DNA of 21,014 nt from Oppiella nova (Eukaryota; Arthropoda; Arachnida; Sarcoptiformes; Oppiidae): NCBI GenBank assembly GCA_905397405.1, contig CAJPVJ010000728.1, positions 1 to 21,014 of the forward strand, written 5' to 3'. Position 1 is the first letter of the stretch. Every line of letters starts with the position of its first letter. This document shows positions 1 to 11,179 of the stretch, in pieces. Under the pieces are notes generated by a model, which worked only from the letters and a program-made list of their open reading frames with translations, was not told where the DNA came from and did no database searches. The position numbers were made by a program, and so were the translations under genes.

Positions 1-849
1 TATGAAGTATTTAAATACAAGAATCGGAAAGAAAGTAATGAATCTTTATTTCGTTAATTATAATTCAATTTATTAATTAATGGATTCAATAACAGATGAC
101 ATATCTTATCGGAAGTAGTCTATCATTAAGTGCCAGTACTTGGCTTTATTTCGGTACTTACGACCGCTTCAAAACGTATGACATATACGGCGTAACCATT
201 TTGATGGGTATATCTGGCTCTACAATGTTGATCACCAGTCTCTCCATTACCAATGACTTGATTGGACACAACACTGTATGCATTAAATTAGAAACTTTGT
301 GACTTACATTATGATAATCTAATAATCAAGAACACTTTATAATGCAGTCGAGCGGGGCTTTTGTTTTCGGAGCCATGAGTTTTGTGGACAAACTGTCGAA
401 TGGTATCGCAGTGATTGTCATTGAAAATCTTCATCCGTGTAAGACATGCGGATGTAGTATTTGTGATGATTACTACCGCAATGTCTTGGCTTTTGTCTGC
501 GGGGGTGCAACTGTTCTCACTGTAAGTTTATCTCAATGTTGACACTTGTGTTCAATGCTAACCAATACTTATACCGTATAAATGACATGATATTTGCCGA
601 ACAGCTCATGGCTTTGGCTCTGTTGGCACCGCATCCCATAGGGATCACTCGAAACAGTGAGTCCATTACACCCATCAATACTTCAGTTAGAGGTATGAAT
701 TGTATTCATTATTTGAATATTAATATCTTGTTCACAATGTTCTCAATATTACATCATTATTGTCTTCAGGAGAAGAGGAGTGTGAGAGTGAAGACGAAGA
801 CGACAACATTTGTGATAACTCTATATCTCCGCTCATTCACAATACATAA
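1..849 (+). CDS. MFSD12: MFSD12-like major facilitator transporter, 3' part (last five exons)
   Basis: This is a multipass membrane transporter of the major facilitator superfamily. Vertebrate MFSD12 is a lysosome/melanosome protein needed for cysteine import; the same role here is inferred from homology. Readable exons are 1-34 (cut by the window edge), 96-275, 348-521, 605-656 and 770-849, with introns of 61, 72, 83 and 113 nt, all GT-AG, and reading phase kept at each junction. The joined tail is about 172 residues. It matches human MFSD12 from memory: MKYLNTRIGKK then MTYLIG aligns with MKPINKCIGRN then MTYFSG, followed by TSLSITNDLIGHNT, SSGAFVFGAMSFVDKLSNG, a LHPC motif and a YYR-plus-glycine segment leading into the last membrane helix (LMALALLA). 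The C-terminus is an acidic Glu/Asp tail ending at TAA 847-849. The ATG codons at 96 and 342 are internal or intronic, not starts. The least certain boundary is the small fourth exon. Confidence 0.92.
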
Positions 850-2879
850 CACTCTTAAATGACTGTAATATTTTTTTAATTATTATAAAGTTTATTATTT
901 ATAAATTTATATCAAATTGTGTTTTATACTGTATTTGAATTTTTTAATTTTAAGATTTAATTCTAGTCCAAAGTTTTAATTTTGTTAAGACGACAATGTT
1001 TAAATAATAATAATTTTATACCAATTGTAATTATTGCCAAGTTTGCCAATTAAATCAAATACTGTTTAATGTTTTAAAGTTTGGATTTTTAATGAAACAA
1101 TATTTTCTCAATGTTCTAGACTCTATACTATGAATCATAACTTATTGAAATTAGTTGCCAATCAAATTTATCATATAAAATTTTCACAGTGTTCATGTAA
1201 GACTTGCAAAATGATAAGATTCAATATGTTCTCACTTTATCACAAAATATTATTCGCTTTTCAGTAAAAATATTGTTTGCACGGTTGTATACATTATAAT
1301 ATATTTATTTTATTATTACAATATTAGATATAATTACAAAATTAGTTATAATTATTAAAAGTGTATTAATAGGAATTATTAATACCGAGTGTTTACACAA
1401 CCAAAGATTTAAAATCTAAATTTTAGATGTAAAGATATAAAGTATTAATTTAGTTATAAAATTTTTATATACAGTACAGTATACTGGTCAACTTATATTG
1501 TGATATACAGTAGAGAAGTTAAGTTATATAAAAAAGAGCGTTTTATCGTACACTCAAAATACAACATTCTTATAGTTATATCATAATATGATCATAATAC
1601 ATTATAACTTATACGATACTGACTTACAGAATGAGCTAGTCTGTGTACTTGAGAAAATCTGGTTATATCCAATACATGTATTGATTAGTTTAATTATTTC
1701 TGATACAAGAATAAATATCACAAGAGTTGTCTGTCATATGAAATGAATACATTTTCTGTGCTTTAAAACCGCATTTATTCTTTGTATTGTAATTGTGTAA
1801 TTGTAACTTCTATGTAAGTTATAATCATTTCGCAATATTAAAATGACATTATTCCTGAACAATTTGGTGTACTCATATTCAGAAAAGCCTTACAAATCAT
1901 ATTTAAGCCCAAATCGTTGTTTTGTGAGTTATTGTTTGTTATACTTGCTATTTCAAACTAACATTAATATAAAAATTACAAACATATAAAATGTAATGTA
2001 AAATTATATTTACATTAGTTAAAATAAATATACCATTAATTTATGTAAATTAGGGTATATTTTTAAATCATATAATTCTTTTAAAGAGACTTAATTATTA
2101 TAATTCTTTTACTATTTTATCTTTCAAACTCATAATAATGGGTTTATTTAGTCATGTGTTTAGAATGTACTGAGTTTTATTACCAACCTGGTATCTAAAT
2201 GATACCCTATTTGTAAATTTATAATTCATAGACATACTGTATTGATCAATTTAACAAACTAATGTAACACATACTTTGCTTAATATTTATTGTATTAACT
2301 AATGAATCTCTATGATTCTTTAGACTACTATCTCATAACTAAATATAGATTGCATTATTCTTATTATATTCTTTTACAAATATTCTTTTAAATAAAATAT
2401 ATTTCTCAGACTATAACTTGTAAATAATCAATTCATATTTTTATAAATTATTGGATAAATATATTATATTTAATTACCGGTAGATAGATTTGGAGTAGGT
2501 AGACAGTTAAATGGATATATTGTAATTTGTTGTAATAATTATTATGAATAGTGAGAATAATGTTGTAAGATTTGTATAATTATTGTATATTACTAGAAGC
2601 AAATATAGAAATACTAATGCTTCATTTAGAAAGTGATATAAACATCTCATAACTAATAATTTAAAAGCAAATAAAATAAGATAAAAATTAATAATAATTA
2701 TTAAATATTATAATTATACTATTAATATACAAATATTAAGTTTGGTAATTAAATCATAATTGATAGCTAATAAGAAGATGGTTAGTTAAAATAGGGAAAG
2801 TAGTAGTTGTATAGAATAGTGTGGTTTTACTGTAAATAAGAAAAGTTATTATTTGTTAATAAAAAATATGTTTTGAGAG
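850..2879. other. AT-rich spacer, includes the MFSD12 3' UTR
   Basis: No gene is seen on either strand; stops are dense in all frames. The first few hundred bases must hold the MFSD12 3' UTR, but no canonical AATAAA lies close behind the stop, so the cleavage site cannot be fixed. Several TACTGTA/TACAGTA heptamers occur (near 926, 1470, 1507, 2238 and 2828). Runs of TAAT/ATTA are common, as expected from composition. Confidence 0.7.
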
Positions 2880-3010
2880 TTGTTTGAAAAGAGTCTTTTG
2901 TGAGTCTGTAAGCCGTTGTGAGATCTCTCGACACAATTGGATGATGTGTTGAGAGTGAGTGAGCATTGAATGCATTGATTAGCGCTTTGTTCCGTTGGCT
3001 GTAATGATAC
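2880..3010. promoter_or_regulatory. G+C-elevated island, candidate regulatory module
   Basis: A short block clearly less AT-rich than its flanks, without an open reading frame of note. It contains a GATTAG (reverse CTAATC) core of the kind bound by paired-type homeodomains, just after repeated GAATGCATTGA-like sequence. A regulatory role is inference only; conservation in a related genome would be the evidence needed. Confidence 0.2.
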
Positions 3011-3210
3011 TAATATTGTATGACATATATTATGACAACAAAAGATAATTTGTGATAAAAGTTGGTATTACTGTGTAAACGGAAAAGGCTTTCCATTTTT
3101 CACGAAATATGTCTCAAATAAAAAACATGCGAACTATAAATGCTTGTATATATGAATGATATGGCCATAAATCACCAAAAAAGCACATTTTCCACAACTA
3201 TGTTGCAGTT

Positions 3211-3474
3211 ATGTCTCTGAATCGAGTCTCTCTCATAACAAAAGTACTTTTTGTGGGCCTATTATTTCTGCCTCAAAGAGTAACCATAGTTAGGGATACT
3301 ATGGATAACTGTTATAGCGTTGTATTCACTAAACATATGATTCATATCTTATTTAATGTTCAAACTCTGCATAAACTTGTAAAACAGATTTGCACTAACA
3401 TTACAGCAAATGAGTTGCCTTTCGATAAATTATGTCCAAAACATGATTACTATTACAACATCGCCGCTGAATAA
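3211..3474 (+). CDS. Unassigned 87-codon open frame, weak
   Basis: An ATG-started frame of 87 codons in moderately AT-rich DNA. The N-terminus has a short hydrophobic run (VLFVGLLFLP, about residues 12-21) that could act as a signal peptide or anchor. Three cysteines and an NIT glycosylation-type triplet follow. A possible acceptor (TTGCAG) lies just before the ATG. I recognise no family. Frames of this length are expected by chance in DNA of this composition, so it may well be non-coding. Confidence 0.15.
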   Translation: MSLNRVSLITKVLFVGLLFLPQRVTIVRDTMDNCYSVVFTKHMIHILFNVQTLHKLVKQICTNITANELPFDKLCPKHDYYYNIAAE

Positions 3475-4799
3475 GTCTATTAACACTTTTATTACAATGA
3501 ATGTGAATATCCATTATATTTATAGCCCTCATCATTGTTCTCAACAACATTTCACTGATGCTCTTGTCATCAAATGTTAGCATTACTTAACATCTTATGC
3601 TTATTACAATCAAATTCATTAAATTAATTATACAAAATTTACTCCTAATTCCATAATAACATATTTATTTTGCTATTTATAGTAGCTTTTATTATCGTGA
3701 ATTTCATAGATTAATAAGAAATTTATTAGAACCACTAATTTTATTCACTAATATTCTGTACAATTTATTTCCACATAATAAAAAGTATAATTTGTATAAA
3801 AGTTATAAGAATTCAATTGTAAACTTCACATAAGAGAACATTAATGTAATTATTATATTATATCATAATACAACAAAACAATAAAATATTATTGTCTAAT
3901 ATTTCATTTTTGATATATTATTATTATTATTATTATTGATATTCTCATAAAATGGTTTTATCTAAAATTAACTGAATAATAATATATTTCCATTTAATAT
4001 AAGCATATTTAATCAACTAACATTAAAGTGTTAGGTTAATTTCATAAAAATTAGATATGTTCTAGCTTTTTTCTTAAATTTTATGTTTTCCAATTTACTC
4101 AATTGGTTGTGAAAGTATTGCTAGGATTATAAGTGAAATAAATAAATCTTATTCCAATTTAATATATATTATAGATACTTACAAGTGAGTTATAAGAATT
4201 ATTAGCTATATATTAATATAATTTGAAATATGAGTGAATTCTTCAAAACAATAGATTACAAAATTCCTATGGTGTTTAAAATGTATTTTGGCATAACTTC
4301 ATGTTTGTATTTATATTTAAACACGATTTCGTTGAATGTGTTCTTCTTTTCGTGATGTTATCCATCACTTCTATTGAATAAATAATTATATTAAAGCTTT
4401 CCGTAAGAAAGATTAATTTAAATAAAATTATAGTTAAATATAATTAGCTTATTGTTACTTAACTAATATGTATATTGTATTAAAAACTTACACAGAGCGA
4501 AATTATAATTAAGGTTTTGTTGTTTTAATTACATTAATAAAAATAAGAATCAAATGAAACACAAATTCTAGTGAATAGAGCAAAGAATTGTGCAAAGATT
4601 GTATACTAGCCATTATTTGTAAGCAAGCAAACATGAACTTATACATTTATACTGTATCACTAACTAAAAACAAATAGAAATAATGCTTTTATTTTATTGA
4701 GTAATAAAATGATTTTAATGCGTTTACAAACACCAAATAAATCAGAGGATTGTAAACTTCATTCACATATTTGTATTATTTTTGAAGATTTAACACAAT
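3475..4799. other. AT-rich spacer without recognisable gene
   Basis: No supported coding region, RNA gene or mobile element is seen. A short opposite-strand frame (3401-3583) overlaps the weak 3211 frame and has no recognisable content. The only clear internal feature is a short trinucleotide repeat, listed separately. Confidence 0.7.
3917..3937. repeat. (ATT)7 microsatellite
   Basis: Seven perfect tandem copies of ATT within AT-rich noncoding DNA. Confidence 0.95.
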
Positions 4800-5170
4800 T
4801 TATAAGACGTTTTTGAGAGTTAGTGGCGAATGTAAACAGGGATCGAGGGTTTGGTTTGTCTCACTTGACAACTAGAAAAGCCTCTTAAAAGTAGTTTTTC
4901 GATGAAGTATTTGTTAAAAATGTAGTTTATATTCCGAGTCATTTACTGCAAATCGTTTACTTTGAATTCAACACTGAAAGTCATGTCCTTCTCATTGAAG
5001 TTCAGGTGTTTTGCCTGAAGAGCCACTGCATTGTGGCTGTTATTGGCTCGCAGTGGGGTATCAGTGCCGATAGCATCCATATAAAAGACTCGCAAAACTC
5101 TTTTGTATATGAAATGCTCTTTTGAGCGACGAATGTGTGTTTACAATACCAATAGTCAACTTTTTGTGGC
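4800..5170. promoter_or_regulatory. G+C-elevated island with nested inverted repeats
   Basis: A noncoding block richer in G+C than its flanks. Between 5001 and 5056 it holds several perfect short inverted repeats: TTCAGG/CCTGAA (5001-5006 with 5014-5019), AGCCAC/GTGGCT (5021-5026 with 5033-5038) and CCACTGC/GCAGTGG (5023-5029 with 5050-5056). The last two are mutually exclusive. A regulatory element or a structured transcript are both possible; neither is shown. Confidence 0.25.
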
Positions 5171-5549
5171 CAATCCTTACCACTGACTATAGGTTTAACT
5201 CCAAATAGAGTATAATATTAGCTTCATATACTGCATACTCCAAAAGTAAACGAAAATACTGTACAATTTACAGCATTTCAATGCATACTCTATTGGTTTT
5301 CAGTGTATTCAGCAAACATATTCGTTTTAAGCATATTCTTAAAGCATTTGAATTTGAAAAATGAGAAAAGTTCTCATTAGTAAGTGAACAGTAGATGCAT
5401 ACATGACTTTGACCACTACTTCATTGTATCGCATGTATTGAACCTCTTATGCGAAGCCATTATCCACTCATCACATAACATGCAAAACAATATTTTATAA
5501 CATTTGAAACTTTTTGCAATTGTTTTTTTTGGTGATTCAATTGAATTTC
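5171..5549. other. AT-rich spacer, nothing recognised
   Basis: No open frame of note, RNA gene or repeat was seen. It contains two of the dispersed heptamer or near-heptamer copies. Confidence 0.7.
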
Positions 5550-6440
5550 CTGTAGAGCTATGAATGAGAGTTAAGTGACTGAAGACATTGGAGTCATTGG
5601 AGGCAGTGTTCCGCTGCTAATGACTTCTTGATCTTAGTGTATATCTCATGCAAATCTAAACCACTATATTACTATATTATTGAATCATATTTTATATAAT
5701 ACTGTAATGAGCTGATAAGTAATAAATTGTTAATTTATATGGGAAATGCCACAAACGGGTTAATTCATACCAATAATGACTGTTTCTCAATAAAAAGTTC
5801 ATTATTATAAACCGGAACATAGTTTCAATTGTTTTAAAATGAATAATCCGAGACATTTTCAAATGTTGCCTCCAATTTCTACACTTATAAATAGATTAAA
5901 GACTATTAGTGAGAGAAAAGTTGTTAATAAGTGGTTCGGGTGCTGATAAGTCGGAGCATATTTTTCTCATGTGTTGTTCGCACCGGTAATGATATTTAGA
6001 CTGAGAATCGATGCATTCAATACTGAATTACTGATTGCAATACAAGACTATCCGTCAGTCAAGTGCTGATGATTTGAAAAACAAAAGCCTACAAAACATT
6101 TGGCTTACAATCGCAACAAATGAAGGCTTGAGAATAGATTGAAAGTATCTTTTGTAGAGCCGCTAAACTCCTGCTGTTATCCAAATTGGGAGAGAACTGA
6201 GAGCTGAGAGGAACAGCTTTTGTGCACTTGTATGCTATGAAGACCACAGGTGTTCCCCTAACTCGCCGATCATTTATGACCATAACATGAGCGGACATTT
6301 TAATGTGTCATCTTCTCAGCCAAAGGTGCAAAGAAAGGGCGGATTCATTGCATCCCAATCTCCACATCAACCAAAAACACTCATCGAATTACCAGAACTC
6401 ATGGATTGGGGGATTGGGTGGAGGTTTACAAACGCATTCA
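5550..6440. promoter_or_regulatory. Broad G+C-elevated noncoding block
   Basis: Composition rises in patches across this block. It includes a hairpin-forming stretch at 5590-5627 (outer arms AGTCATT/AATGACT, inner GCAG/CTGC) and, near 6403-6423, a cluster of short G runs (5, 3, 2 and 2 G) followed by a forkhead-like GTTTAC core. A 69-codon minus-strand frame lies within it and is listed separately. It may be an enhancer of the downstream FoxB gene; this is inference from position and composition. Confidence 0.25.
6089..6298 (-). CDS. Unassigned 69-codon open frame, weak
   Basis: A minus-strand frame starting at an ATG with A at -3 and an in-frame stop shortly upstream, so the start is bounded. 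The residue mix (MSAHVMVINDRRVRGTPVV at the start, and a CCDC-containing end) is less Lys/Asn/Ile-rich than random AT-rich DNA would give, and it lies in a G+C-elevated block. No family is recognised and no splice partner is evident. It may be a chance frame within a regulatory island. Confidence 0.15.
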   Translation of the reverse strand: MSAHVMVINDRRVRGTPVVFIAYKCTKAVPLSSQFSPNLDNSRSLAALQKILSIYSQAFICCDCKPNVL

Positions 6441-8849
6441 CGTTAGCTTTGCTTCAATTTCACTAACATTATATAAACTTATAAGTTATCAACTTTTAAA
6501 CAACACATCTTATCTTACACTCATCTTAACTCTAATTATTGTAATTATAGAGTAATCGCTATTTTCTAACATTTATATATCATTTCATCTCAATGTGTGT
6601 TAACTCTTTTTCAAATATTGAATAACAAGTTCATTTCATTGTACTTTCATTTATCAATTTGCATCTATCACTCAATGTTAATCAGAAACACTAAAAGAAG
6701 TTAAAGTCTTTATTAAACTGTAGCATTTTAATTAAATAATCCATATTAAAATATAACATAGTTTATTTGACAATAATCTTTTTATTTGACAGATGCAAAC
6801 ATACATAATACTACTGTACTGTACAGTGCTTTAAGGGAGTGTACTCTACCCGCTCGTACACTGAAGGATATGTTCCAACAGCTAATCATTTAATTTCTAA
6901 TTACAAATTGTTCAATTTGTTTATTTTGCTTCACAATTTGATTTTTGGATGCTTTTAAAGTACACTTTAATTTTAAAATACAGCAAAATTATATGAACGT
7001 ATAACATTTTAAAACATTTAATTATATAAATATTAATTAAAATTTATTTATTGAACAGAAATGAACAAATTTAAAACATCATCAAAAAACAGACAATTTG
7101 AAATCGATCATTAAATTATATAAAAGGCTTAACTATTGCCGAACGACAGTATAATATAAACATAATAATATATATTATATGATTAAATGATAACATAAAG
7201 AATCACTCGTTAGAACATATCTCATATAATTTTAGTCTTTAAACTAGAATTAATTCATGGATTAACATTTAAAAGCTATTAATAACACACTGTAAATATT
7301 ATCTTAAATTAACTCACATTATATTATTTTGTTTTTTGTTGTTAATTTGCAAAAATTATTGCTTTATTAACTAATTATTCATTAATGCAAACAATTACAT
7401 TACTGTATAACATAATAAAAACAATTAAAATTTGGGTAAAACAATGGTGTAAATGGCATTGAAAATTGAATTACTTGAATTAATTTTATTTAAATTAAAG
7501 TTTTGTAAATATACTGTATAGACAAATTTATATCAGTTTAAGTAATGTACTGAATTTACAATTTAATTATACTAAAATATTTTCTATTATAAATAAATTA
7601 ATGTCAGCTGTTTGTAAAATAATGTTTTTATTTGAATATTTGTTAAAAAATATTTAAACATAACATAAAATACTTCTACAATACAAAATCAATAGTAAAG
7701 TTTAATTAATTAATAAATAGATACCTGCATATAGTTAAATTAAACGCACATTACTTATAATCATAAATAAGTCATTTTAAACCATTAAAAACTAGGATTT
7801 GTTAAGCTAATTGTAATTTTAAACCATTAAAAGTATATAGATTTAAATTCTATATAACTATTATCTTAAATAATTTATTAAAATTAATATTTTATTTAAA
7901 CAATATGTCACATAAACAAAATTTTTAACAATTAAGTTATAAATAAACATCTTTTTGTTAGATCTTGTTTTGAAACATTAACAATTAAGAAATCATACCT
8001 TAATTATGTAAATCACGCTAAACATGGATTAGGTTTCTTTAATATAGTAAATAAAAGACGAAATTCAATTAATATGAAATAAACTATTAAACTATTAAAT
8101 ATAGGCATTTATAATAATTCATTCAATTTAACAGATCTTTCAGTCCAATATTGAGGTTTTCATTTCAAGCAATTCAAATTGTGCTTAAATTATTGTATTG
8201 TTTAATTGTGTTATTAGAATATGAAAATTTGTCACTTTTCTCATTAACTACTTTTGCGTAACTCTATTATATTCAAATAACTTAAAGACAAGCATATTTT
8301 TACAAAGTTTAAACTGAACTCAATGTATTATAATTTGTTAAATTAAGTTATATTAGTAGATAAAAGCGACAATAATTATTATATCAGTCATGCAAACTTC
8401 AAATTAGGTTTTATCCAACTCTCATTCAAGTAGTAAATATAAATTTAAATATTTTTAAATGTACTGCATAGAAAAGATTTGAATATTAAATGATTTTTAA
8501 TATATTTATATTACATTTGAATAAATTATTTGATTACATATTATTGATTGTTTGTGATTAATAAGTCTGACTTAAAACTTATAAAATGAAATACTTGCAA
8601 GATTTTTTTATATAATAAAGTATTGTATATTAAATAAGCTAATGAACTCTTTATTGAAAGTAAAAAATTAATGCCATAATTATAAAAGAAATGTTTGAAA
8701 TGGAAATCGTAATGAATGTGATAATATAGTAAACATTTGTTGTAAATTTAGGTTATAATCAGTAATAATGTTCATATAAGGATAATATGGAGAGTGCATA
8801 CATGGATGTATGTATGAATTGTGGTCATTAAGAGTTATGTAATTGTAAA
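6441..8849. other. Very AT-rich gene-free spacer
   Basis: Among the most AT-rich parts of the window; stops are frequent in all six frames and nothing gene-like was seen. Several TACTGTA copies occur, including an overlapping pair near 6815. No transposon termini or long repeats were recognised. Confidence 0.75.
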
Positions 8850-9200
8850 ATAGCGACCGTCCGTATCAGTGGATCGCTTAAGGATCACGTTTTGGCAATG
8901 AATAGAGCAGTGAATAGTGCTATGAATGGCAATCATATGCAATGATATGTCGGCGCTATAGTCGCTAAGAAGACACTAATTTGAAAGAAAGTTTGTCATT
9001 CATTGGCGAATCATATGTTAACTCATAATATCATGATATATGAACTGAAGTTTGGTTCCTGGGCGGGTCGGGCGCACAAAATGTAAATAATTATTTGTTT
9101 CATATATGAAACAAAATGTAATTAATGCCCGAGAGCCATTCCTATTGACTACTCCATCAAACACTGAAACACTATTCAAACATTCAAACACTTTCCTTGC
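8850..9200. promoter_or_regulatory. G+C-elevated island with a 22-bp palindrome
   Basis: A compositional island without a supported gene. It contains GC-rich stretches (GGGCGGGTCGGGCGC at 9061-9075), CATATG E-box-type cores, a tandem ATTCAAAC pair near 9173-9188, and the palindrome listed separately. It is a candidate enhancer by composition and motif density only. Confidence 0.25.
9094..9115. repeat. Perfect 22-bp palindrome flanked by direct repeats
   Basis: Centred between 9104 and 9105 (centre CATATATG), each arm carries a TTTGTTTC half that resembles a forkhead core TGTTT. An 11-bp direct repeat, ACAAAATGTAA, occurs at 9076-9086 and again at 9111-9121, overlapping the right edge. The pattern fits a dimer-binding site or cruciform, but no function is shown. 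Confidence 0.85.
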
Positions 9201-9839
9201 TAACCTTTGTCTAACATTTTCATATTATTTCTCATACTTTGTTTCCCGAAAATAAGGGCTATTTTGGAAAAGTTTACTTTAAAACTTATTTAATGAGAGA
9301 AACAATTTTCTCTTAATGTTGTATTCAAATGATTTTAATTATTGTTTTTTGAAATTTGTTGAATGCGTGTATATATCGCTCCGTTGGTAATGGCTTTCAA
9401 ATTATAACTCATATGCAATAGTTTGCAATACCTTATACAATTTTATTTGTGTGAATTTATTTTCCCTGTTAACCCTTTGGTTAAGATCTCTATTTTATTT
9501 TAAACTAAACCATAGATTAATGTAATCATGAATTTAATTGCAGGAAAACCATTGATAACAAATTTGATCACTTATGGATTTAAACACTACTTTACCAAAT
9601 ACATTACAAATGTTCAAAGGTTCTTGAATTAACTTATAAAAATTGTATCATAAGGAAAGTATAGAGTTTATTTCAACAAGCAACCTTTCTATGAAAAATT
9701 CATTTGAAATAATTATCAAAAAACTGTTTGTATTTTATTAACAGAAAAGAATTGTCTAATTTCATGCTAAGTGTTAATAAAACTTTAGATAATATATAAA
9801 TTTACATTCAAATGAGATATACAGTACATAAGTATTAAA
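9201..9839. other. AT-rich spacer, nothing recognised
   Basis: No supported gene, RNA or repeat was found beyond a TACAGTA copy near 9823. Confidence 0.7.
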
Positions 9840-9873
9840 GATCTTACTGTAGTTTTTATGGCAGCAAAATAGG

Positions 9874-9996
9874 ATGGGCAGCAGCTCTGGGAGCAGAATA
9901 GCAACACCGGGAGCACCTGTTTGGACAGTTTGCACACTTTGTTACGTAAATGTTTGCCCCTTAATGTTGATCGTCAGAACAATTTGCATGACTTAA
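9874..9996 (+). CDS. Small 40-codon ORF of unusual composition
   Basis: It begins MGSSSGSRIATPGAPVW and continues into a cysteine-containing hydrophobic half (TVCTLCYVNVC). The Gly/Ser/Ala/Pro-rich start is unlike chance frames in AT-rich DNA. A TAC|GTAAAT sequence inside could serve as a splice donor, so it might be a first exon. No family is recognised and no partner exon was found. Confidence 0.12.
   Translation: MGSSSGSRIATPGAPVWTVCTLCYVNVCPLMLIVRTICMT
9982..9989 (+). promoter_or_regulatory. Perfect octamer (POU-type) site
   Basis: ATTTGCAT, the reverse complement of the classical ATGCAAAT octamer bound by POU-homeodomain proteins. One exact 8-mer can occur by chance; its place inside a G+C-elevated island makes it worth noting. 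Confidence 0.3.
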
Positions 9997-10016
9997 TGAC
10001 TTTGAAATTATTAACA

Positions 10017-10298
10017 CTAAGAGACAGACACACAATACGTGACTTCCGTTAACAAGTTTGAGTCTTTGCAAACGTCCATAAGTGCCATAACTGGCAATTT
10101 GAAACAAAAAATAGTCTTGAAATGTGAGCCAAAAATATAAAAACTATAATTTAGTGGAAGCAAAGTGTCTGTAATAACATTTGTATAGTTTTGAGCCGAA
10201 ATGAGTGAACAAAACAAGAAAATTATAATAAAGTGGACTTGAATTTCACAAAATAATATGTAAAACAATACTACCATTAGTTGTTCAGACTCTCTCAT
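10017..10298 (-). CDS. Unassigned 93-codon frame with signal-peptide-like start
   Basis: The N-terminus contains two hydrophobic stretches; the second (HFIIIFLFCSLISAQ, about residues 22-36) ends in an SA-Q sequence resembling a signal-peptidase site. The remaining part carries NYT and NYS glycosylation-type triplets and three cysteines, as in small secreted proteins. No family is recognised. A frame of this length is expected about once by chance in a window of this composition, so coding status is doubtful. Confidence 0.2.
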   Translation of the reverse strand: MRESEQLMVVLFYILFCEIQVHFIIIFLFCSLISAQNYTNVITDTLLPLNYSFYIFGSHFKTIFCFKLPVMALMDVCKDSNLLTEVTYCVSVS

Positions 10299-10320
10299 TC
10301 AATTTGGACGCCGCTATCGT

Positions 10321-11179
10321 ATCATTATATTCTGTATACAGAATTGTATAATTGAATTAAATGAGCTCTCAATGTCTGTTAATCTGAAACTTTTTTCACA
10401 AATCCTTCATCAAATTCAAGAGCAGATGATTTCTCTCACTTCCAATTCATTCATTGCATTCATTATAGTATTTGGTATTCAATTAAATGAATATCAGCTA
10501 AATTGATAGGGAAGTAATCTTTTCAATTTTACATTATTATTCACATCAAACTTTCCCCTCTCTTTAACTCAAATGACTGCAATTGACTTTTATTTAAATT
10601 GAAATCACTATTCATTATATTTAATTGACTTCTTATCATAACGTATCCAAATATATCACAATTTTATTCACAATAATTTTGCATACTGTTTGCAAAAAGG
10701 TTAACTGATAAAAGGTTGCAAATAGTACAATAATACAGTATTTGTTATATAAAACTTGTTATATAAAAACATTATTAACAAATAATAAAGTGTTCAAGAG
10801 TTTTTTAATTAATAATTTTTAAATAAAATAAGATGTCTTTTTAAAAATTTTAATTTAATTTTGAATAATTGCTTAGAGTTAAATTGAAACAATTTGTTAA
10901 TGCTAAGATTTTTTCATTTATTTTAAGAAAATGTTTCATTATTCATATGCAGTCAAAAACAATTATTAAATGCTTTTATTTAAAAAGTATTTTTTATGAA
11001 TTTAGGATTATCTAATAAAAATGAATTTGTCCTGATATTAATGATTCATTATAATTAAGAATTTATTAAAGTGTTAACAGATTTAGAATTTTTATTTATT
11101 AGTAATTATAAGAAATTAATTATTATAAATAATTATAGTTGTAATACTATTATTGTTTATATGCTTTTAAAATGTTTGA
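10321..11179. other. AT-rich spacer with a 16-bp palindrome
   Basis: No gene is seen. The perfect palindrome ATTCTGTATACAGAAT lies at 10329-10344. The remainder is low-complexity A/T sequence. Confidence 0.7.

Larger units (their letters stand above)
9840..10320. promoter_or_regulatory. G+C-elevated island, candidate regulatory or exon-bearing
   Basis: A compositional island that includes a repeated GGGAGCA motif near 9889-9920, a small + strand ORF, a perfect POU octamer and a minus-strand frame with a hydrophobic N-terminus (each listed separately). Whether it is a regulatory module or remnant coding DNA cannot be decided from sequence alone. Confidence 0.25.

Noticed and set aside
536-862. 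108-codon + frame over the MFSD12 end
   Set aside because: It runs through two introns in a frame that agrees with the homologous protein over only one short exon; the spliced model explains the conserved residues better.
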